From assembly GCA_019915135.1 (NCBI GenBank), contig JAHLMK010000002.1:1798001-1862000 (forward strand): a DNA stretch of 64,000 nt, written 5' to 3'. The stretch comes from Strobilurus pachycystidiatus. Taxonomy: Eukaryota; Basidiomycota; Agaricomycetes; Agaricales; Physalacriaceae. The notes beneath the pieces were generated by a model, which ran no database searches, was not told where the DNA came from, and saw nothing but the letters and a program-made list of their open reading frames with translations. Positions 58,671-64,000 of the stretch are shown here, piece by piece; the first letter of the stretch is position 1; each line of letters opens with the position of its first letter. The position numbers were made by a program, and so were the translations under genes.

Positions 58671-58987
58671 AGGCGTGTCAGCCATCGAGTCCGCCCGGGC
58701 GAGGTACTGGTGTATGACCCATAACATTATATACTAGCGTAGTTTCATTTAATATGAGTAGCGTACATTAGACGTGATTTAGATTACGGGAGGTAATGTC
58801 TGTAAATTACGTAGACCTAGTGTGGCGCAGTCGATGTCTATTCTATATGAACACCTCAAGAAGTTGATTTCACCGAAGAACCGACCCTCAACATGTATTA
58901 GAAGAGTGCAATTCCCTGAGAGCCTCTATCAAGAACTCTATATCTTGTTGGATATTGGAAGTCTTCTTGAGGCTGTCCCGTATCGCC
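58671..58987. other. Intergenic region between convergent gen­es
   Basis: This 317-base, AT-rich region between two convergent genes presumably carries two 3' UTRs. I see nothing else in it. Confidence 0.4.
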
Positions 58988-60182
58988 TCAAGCTGTTCCT
59001 TGTGATTGACTACGCAGACATAATGAGTTGAGTGCACTGCAAGGTGAGAGTAAAAGGTTCTCACCGGCTACTTTATCCGTGCATGTTAGCAATTGATCAA
59101 ATGCCCAGCAGAAAAGATTCAGCGCGGCGTTGAGGCTCAACAACGATATGCCCGTAACAAGTCCACATACGACATCACGGCAGTACATGAGAGACTGAAG
59201 AGAGGGACCAGTGTCCAACACATCCAGGGAAAGTAGGCGCAGTCGCGTAGAACAGTGCTGTGACGATTCGAGGGCCTTCATCCCAACTAGCGAATCTATC
59301 AAGAGAGCACTGACATCCATGAGATACAAAGTAGAGTTGGTATGGCAGGGATAGACGTAGTGGATATCATTCGGAAGCTCTTTCAGCACGAGATGTTTTC
59401 GAATGACATTCATGAGGCTGACGTGTTCGTCCAGTTTAGAGGCGGGTTCTTGCCAGATGAGCGATTGCGCTTGTTGAAGCAAGCGCTTGTGATAGTGTAG
59501 GCCAAAATCGTAAGTATTGGACACAGTCGCGAGGCGCAGATTGAAGAGCTCCTTGTCGAGTGAGTACTCGAAACCGAAAAGATAGTTGTCGCGACAGATG
59601 ATCAACATTCGAAAGAGTTCTTGTTCCCTTTTAGCAAAAGAACCTAAATCCTCGTGTCTGACACCAAGCGATATGCAAGAGTATCGAGACATAGACATGT
59701 TTATACCGCGAGTACGGCGAGCAAGGAGGAGATCATGGAGGAGTGCGAGGAGAACATTGAAGGATCGTAGGGGCCCGTCAACTTCGTAGAACATGACACC
59801 GAAACAATGATGACCGTGCTCGTGGGTGCGTAAGAATTCGCGGTGCTCGAATGACTGAAGATGCCGGGGAGTAGGTATCGATCCCTCATATTTCATCAGG
59901 GATGGGTAGTTGAGTCGGGTTGGAAGGCCGCCGTTGTGAGCTGGGTCAGGTTGTGACGGAGCCACAAAAGTTGTGATGTCGTTTTCAGCAGGAGGGTAAT
60001 GGAAGCCAATGACTCGCATATCTGAGTGGACTGCATTTCGACCGCGGCGCCTGCGAGATTCTCTATTTGCCCGTGGTAAGCGAGGACGATGAGCTATGTC
60101 AGACAGCGAGGGATCTATACAGGGCCACACCAGTCAGACGGCGCTCCATGCGAGCGTGATATTCAGCATTGCACTCACCCAT
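58988..60182 (-). CDS. Uncharacterised protein, relative of the 22.3-kb gene
   Basis: The main exon (60114-58988) is open for about 375 codons. A four-base first exon (ATGG, 60182-60179) followed by a GTGAGT intron supplies the start, giving MDPSLSDIAHRPRLPR. The protein is mostly helical, with LLALLHDLLLA, YDFGLHYHKRLLQQAQSL, TLYLMDVSALLIDSL and MYCRDVVCGLVTGISLLSLN. These align in order with LALVHDC, FGHRYHHMEQLVSL, ALLHDMSTVM and ARDAICGLLPG in the protein encoded at 22314-23779. Unlike that protein it lacks the long disordered ends. No function can be read from the sequence. Confidence 0.65.
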
Positions 60183-60718
60183 AGATAATCGGCCGAGAAA
60201 CACAGATGGTACAAGGAGAAAGCGAAGGAAGGTCTGGCGGATTGAACAACGGGTCATTTATACCAGCCCACGCCTCAATCGAATACAAAGGTTATTGTTC
60301 TCGTTGTTGCCATGTTTTTGTGATCTCTTGGATCGTATGTGTTAGTACATGGCTGCGGCGCATTGATCTTCAGCTCGTGCTTGAAAAAAAGGTGTATGGA
60401 CGCAAGGCGCGGCGTGCCCTCGAGACTCAGATATCACACGCCAAGCAAACTCAGGCTAGCGTCTCGGTCTTTGCCGTGGTGAGATGCTGTTGACTTTCCC
60501 GTTTGTCGACCGCCACAAAAAGGAGCAGTTGCAAGACACCTGGAGCCTGCCTGGAGCATAGCTTTTAATACCGCCCCTAGACATGGACCCAACAGTGCAG
60601 CTCAGAGTCACAACTGCCCGGACGTTATACTTACATCAGTCGGACGTCGATCAAGTCGTCCCTCCGTAAAGGACTCTGTCCGCGTACCTTCCCCTGACTT
60701 TAGGCTTGCTTTTACACC
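60183..60718. promoter_or_regulatory. Divergent intergenic region
   Basis: These 536 bases lie between divergent start codons. Short frames look random. A TATA-like tttaatacc at 60564 lies about 150 bases upstream of the plus-strand gene. Confidence 0.3.
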
Positions 60719-62420
60719 ATGCCTCGTTGCGATGGCTCTCTCTTCCGTAGCTTCCATGCCCGACTCTTCATGTTCTTTGGCTTCGCTCTCACAATTCTCG
60801 TATTCAGCTTTATCTCCTGGCGTGGAGAACTTTCCTCCTTGAGCGCACCCTGGAACTCGCAGCAGCCACCAAAGCAACACACTACCGGCTCCAGAAATCT
60901 TCCGCTACGGAGCAATGAACCAACCACGCGCTTCAGAGGTACGACTGTCTAACAAAACCTCGTTCTTCAAGCTTGACATCAACCCGGCCGAAGACAATCT
61001 TCTTGCGAACGAGGATTATATCACCACCTGGAGTTGCGAGGGATTCAGTAAGTCTTGCCCAACTTTGAGTAACGCCACTTACATTGATTGAATAGCGAAC
61101 TCTGTCATGAACACTGTACACAGCCCTTATACCCAACTGATGCAACGAACATAACGACTTCTCGCAGATCAATCTCATTTATCTTGGGCAATTGACAGAT
61201 CGCATCCCAATAATACCCGACTTCATGCCCTCCAAACATACTGTTGGGGCTGAGTTTATCACATTTGGCGAAATCTTCGATGTCCCTCGATTGCGCGAAG
61301 AGCTCGGCAGACCCATTCTGGAGTGGGGAGACGTAAAAGATCACCAGAGCACTGAAGTCGAACACCTTGGATGTTGGACCTTGACTACGGCTCTGAATGG
61401 CCACGCACCTCCATATCCTGTCGTGGAACCACGGAATCTGGGTGAGAATAACACACATCGGTCCTTCGAACCTGACTTCAATGAGCAGATATATCATTGA
61501 CTGGGATGCCTGACTGGATCAAAAGATCAGAATATCCTTCCACTACATTTTCTGACCTTACACGGTTTGCATTCCCTCAAACACGGAACTTGTACCTCAG
61601 TACACCATATCCTTCTCCGGCAGGCATGTCAATGCCACCAGACGAGCAGCTATTTTGTCTCGACTACACGTATTACGTGTTCTCGTCCGCTCAGGTTTGC
61701 CATAATGTAAATTCAGACCGATTTCCATTGACCCTCGACAGGCCGATGATTGGGCCTGGGATTACAATCCACAGTGGCGGCATGTAGGACAGCATATGCA
61801 CTGGACGCCTCGGCTAGAACAATTGGCCCGCACCTACGCCAATCGTGCATTTGGCCTGAGCGACTCTCAAGAAACTCCGCCAGTATTATCGCGATCTTAT
61901 TCCCCCGTAATGACATAACTGACGAAGATTGCAACAGTACATTGTCATCCATGCCCGCCACGGCGATTACCTCGGCGCCTGCCATGAAAATCCCGAGGGT
62001 ACTGACTGTTTCCCTTCAATATCTTCCATGAGCAAGAGGGTGGAAGATGTTCGTGCTGAACTTCTGGAGACAAGAGGGCTAGATGTTCGCCACGTTCTCA
62101 TGACGACTGACGAGAAGGATCATTCTTGGTGGGCGGAAGTGGCAGAAATGGGCTGGAATAGGATAGACCATACTCACACGAGTGAGGAGTTCGGAATGTG
62201 GTATGTACCGCTGTGGTTTCGCCGGCTACAAGCTGAGTTAACCCGTCATCACATTCACAGGTACCCCACACTCATAGACGCTGTCATACAATCCGGCGCC
62301 GTGGGATTTGTCGGCAGTGAGTGGTCGACGATGTCAGTACTTGCGCACCGTCGTTCTAGGAGTTGGCATAATGGAGTAGGGCGAATGATGAAATGGAGTG
62401 CAACTGGGGACGAGCAATAG
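60719..62420 (+). CDS. O-fucosyltransferase-like type II membrane protein
   Basis: The N-terminus has a basic start and one membrane span (LFMFFGFALTILVFSFI), as in Golgi glycosyltransferases. The lumenal part shows NSVMNTINLIYLGQLTDRIP, IIPDFMPSKH, YIVIHARHGDYLGAC, VLMTTDEKDHSWWAEVAEMG and VGFVGSEWSTMSVLAHRR. HARxGD and the late GSxxSTxS motif match the GDP-fucose protein O-fucosyltransferase fold, where they bind GDP-fucose. About 460 residues come from seven exons. One frame discontinuity occurs near 60938 in GG after the Ser/Pro-rich stem; dropping one G restores the frame. Otherwise all splice sites are canonical. Substrate unknown. Confidence 0.82.
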
Positions 62421-62862
62421 ATAATCCTCCCTGATATCATATACTCAAATCTTTGACGCTCAAACAGAGCAATGCTACATGGTAATTTGAGGGTAATCAT
62501 TCATCTGGAGTCTGGACACAGTATCAAGGCGAATGAGGAACTCTGCTCAGTGCGCTGTACGAGCACCTACATTCTGTTTTGTGTTTTAACGCCGGGCAGT
62601 GCTGTCTAGCTTGATTTAGTGGACGACTCTAACACTTCCTGCCGATAAATTCCTACCACAGGAATAAATATTTCTTGAAACTGAAGCGTGCGCGTAGCCA
62701 AGTCACGAGTCATCTGGGGAAATCGAACGCTGCCAAACGAGATCGGTCCAAATATAACATGGTACGTGTGACGAAAGAGTGTGTTACAAAGGAGAGTAGA
62801 CAGTGCGTTGATCGCGAATGTAAGCTATTCAATCTAGTGATAGCAGGCGGAAAGACTGGGAA
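62421..62862. other. Intergenic region between convergent genes
   Basis: This 442-base region separates the fucosyltransferase-like gene and the hydrolase gene, which converge. It is AT-rich with no supported frame and presumably holds two 3' UTRs. Confidence 0.4.
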
Positions 62863-64000
62863 TCATGCACATAAGTGTAACAGAAGAGAACTTGCTGTGA
62901 GAGAAAGGAATATCGTAAGAGAAGATAACGAGGAAGTCGGTGAGCCATTCTTTGAGGCTGAGTGACCCGGAACGCCACTTGTAGCACTTGCAGCATTCTT
63001 GGAGGTTGAGTCTCCCGGTTTGCCATCTGTACTAGCAGCATAAACAACAGAGCTCCCGTTATAATCGACGCGGAAAAGCTGAAGTCGGGTGATTAGTATT
63101 CACTGACTTCATGGATGACTATGCAGCAGGCTGACCTTGTCGATACCAGCATCGCTGTTCATCATTGCCACGTTGTCATGGGAGGCGCCTTCTACCCAAT
63201 CAACCGTTGTATTGTTCGGCATGCCGCCGTCCATGGTCTCAAGCATGTGAACAAAATTCTGGCCGCGCTCTAGATGAGTACTGCCTTGGGTCTGATGTTG
63301 TATCAGAGACCAGCTCAAGAGTACTAAAAAGGGACATACCAGAGCTTGGCATCGAGTGTCTCCTGGTCCATGATCATTCTAGACACATGTCAGTGCCCAA
63401 TGGTCAGCTTATAGGCTTCGAAATTCTCACCAGACCCCATGCGTAGTGAGCGATGCGTTGGCGGTATCGCGCAACGATGCCATCGCGACCAAGCTTCTTA
63501 GCGTCTTGTGTGGCGTATGCGGGGAAGCTGCCATCAGCCAACCCGTATTTATATTTGTCAACGCCCTCGCAAGTTTCGTTCGGGGCTGGGCGATCTTCCG
63601 TAAGCCACATGACGGAGCCAGGATTCGCTATTCGCAAACGTCAGTTGAGAGGTCGCAAGAAGATGGACTTGCGGTTACCTATCCAAGCATGTATTTTATC
63701 ATCATATTCTGTGGACTTGCGCAAGCCGAAGTATCTCTGGGCCATCTGGGCACCAGCAGAATGGCCGCCGATCACTAGGGTCTGATAACGGAGGTCACAC
63801 ACCTGCCGAGGATGAAAATGCCGGTATCTAGTACTGACCTTCAGGTTGGGATAAAGGTTCGTGTCCATGTAATACGATACGAGAGAGTCAAGGACATCGT
63901 ATGCGCTGAACCCGGATATACTGTCAGGTCCAACGTTGGTGAAGCCACTGATCCAGGTGGTGTCGCCCCAGATGAGCTGATCACTCTTCGCAGCGCCAGC
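62863..64000 (-). CDS. GPI-anchored alpha/beta hydrolase, 5' end outside window
   Basis: Six visible exons read collinearly from the right edge. DQLIWGDTTWISGFTNVGPD is followed by the nucleophile elbow VIGGHSAGAQMAQRYFG, in which GHSAG carries the catalytic serine. NPGSVMWLTEDRPAP, QRIAHYAWGL, TQGSTHLERGQNFVHML and WVEGASHDNVAMMNSDAG follow; the last His is the candidate catalytic histidine. The C-terminus is a Ser/Thr/Gly-rich stretch then a hydrophobic end (SLTIFLSLTASSLLLHLCA) that stops without charge, as in a GPI-anchor signal. It is therefore probably a cell-surface esterase or lipase; substrate unknown. The signal peptide would lie beyond 64000. Confidence 0.8.

Overview
The window is a gene-dense piece of a filamentous basidiomycete genome, most likely an Agaricomycete and possibly a polypore. 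The evidence is the very high density of GT-AG introns of about 45-65 bases, single-copy eukaryotic housekeeping genes on both strands, and F-box/LRR and secreted-protein families typical of mushroom-forming fungi. There are no bacterial operons, rRNA genes, CRISPR arrays or recognisable transposons, and I found no convincing tRNA.

Layout, left to right. 0-3.4 kb: edge fragment, serine palmitoyltransferase small subunit, BRI3-like membrane protein, PRMT1-type arginine methyltransferase. 4.7-11 kb: a full-length ABCC/MRP transporter with about 31 introns. 11.4-15.7 kb: Rna14/CstF-77 and the ER SNARE Use1. 15.6-21.8 kb: a tandem segmental duplication carrying two copies of a secreted kinase-fold gene, ending in an ARFRP1/Arl3-like GTPase. 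22-28.4 kb: an uncharacterised proline/serine-rich protein, an F-box-like protein and an acidic protein. 29-33 kb: Cdc11-type septin, Yif1, signal peptidase subunit Spc1. 33-37 kb: a CLC chloride channel and a small protein. 37.7-44.6 kb: Tsr1, PIG-U, a secreted con-13-like gene and Rtf2; the last two contain a cluster of apparent single-base losses. 45-54.8 kb: NAD-dependent glutamate dehydrogenase and Rse1/SF3b130. 55-64 kb: a decayed kinase-like locus, an F-box/LRR protein, a second member of the 22-kb family, an O-fucosyltransferase-like type II membrane protein and a GPI-anchored alpha/beta hydrolase cut by the right edge.

The genes do not form one pathway. Several serve secretion and the ER/Golgi (ssSPT, Use1, Arl, Yif1, Spc1, PIG-U, the fucosyltransferase), while others serve RNA or ribosome biogenesis (PRMT1, Rna14, Rse1, Tsr1). 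The most unusual content is the duplicated pair of signal-peptide-bearing proteins that keep the key catalytic residues of a protein kinase and carry Gly/Glu/Ala repeat tails. The duplication breakpoints can be read inside the flanking Use1 and Arl genes. A second notable observation is an apparent one-nucleotide exon in the ABC transporter.

All gene structures were spliced by eye from reading-frame continuity, GT-AG sites and family conservation. No database search was possible.
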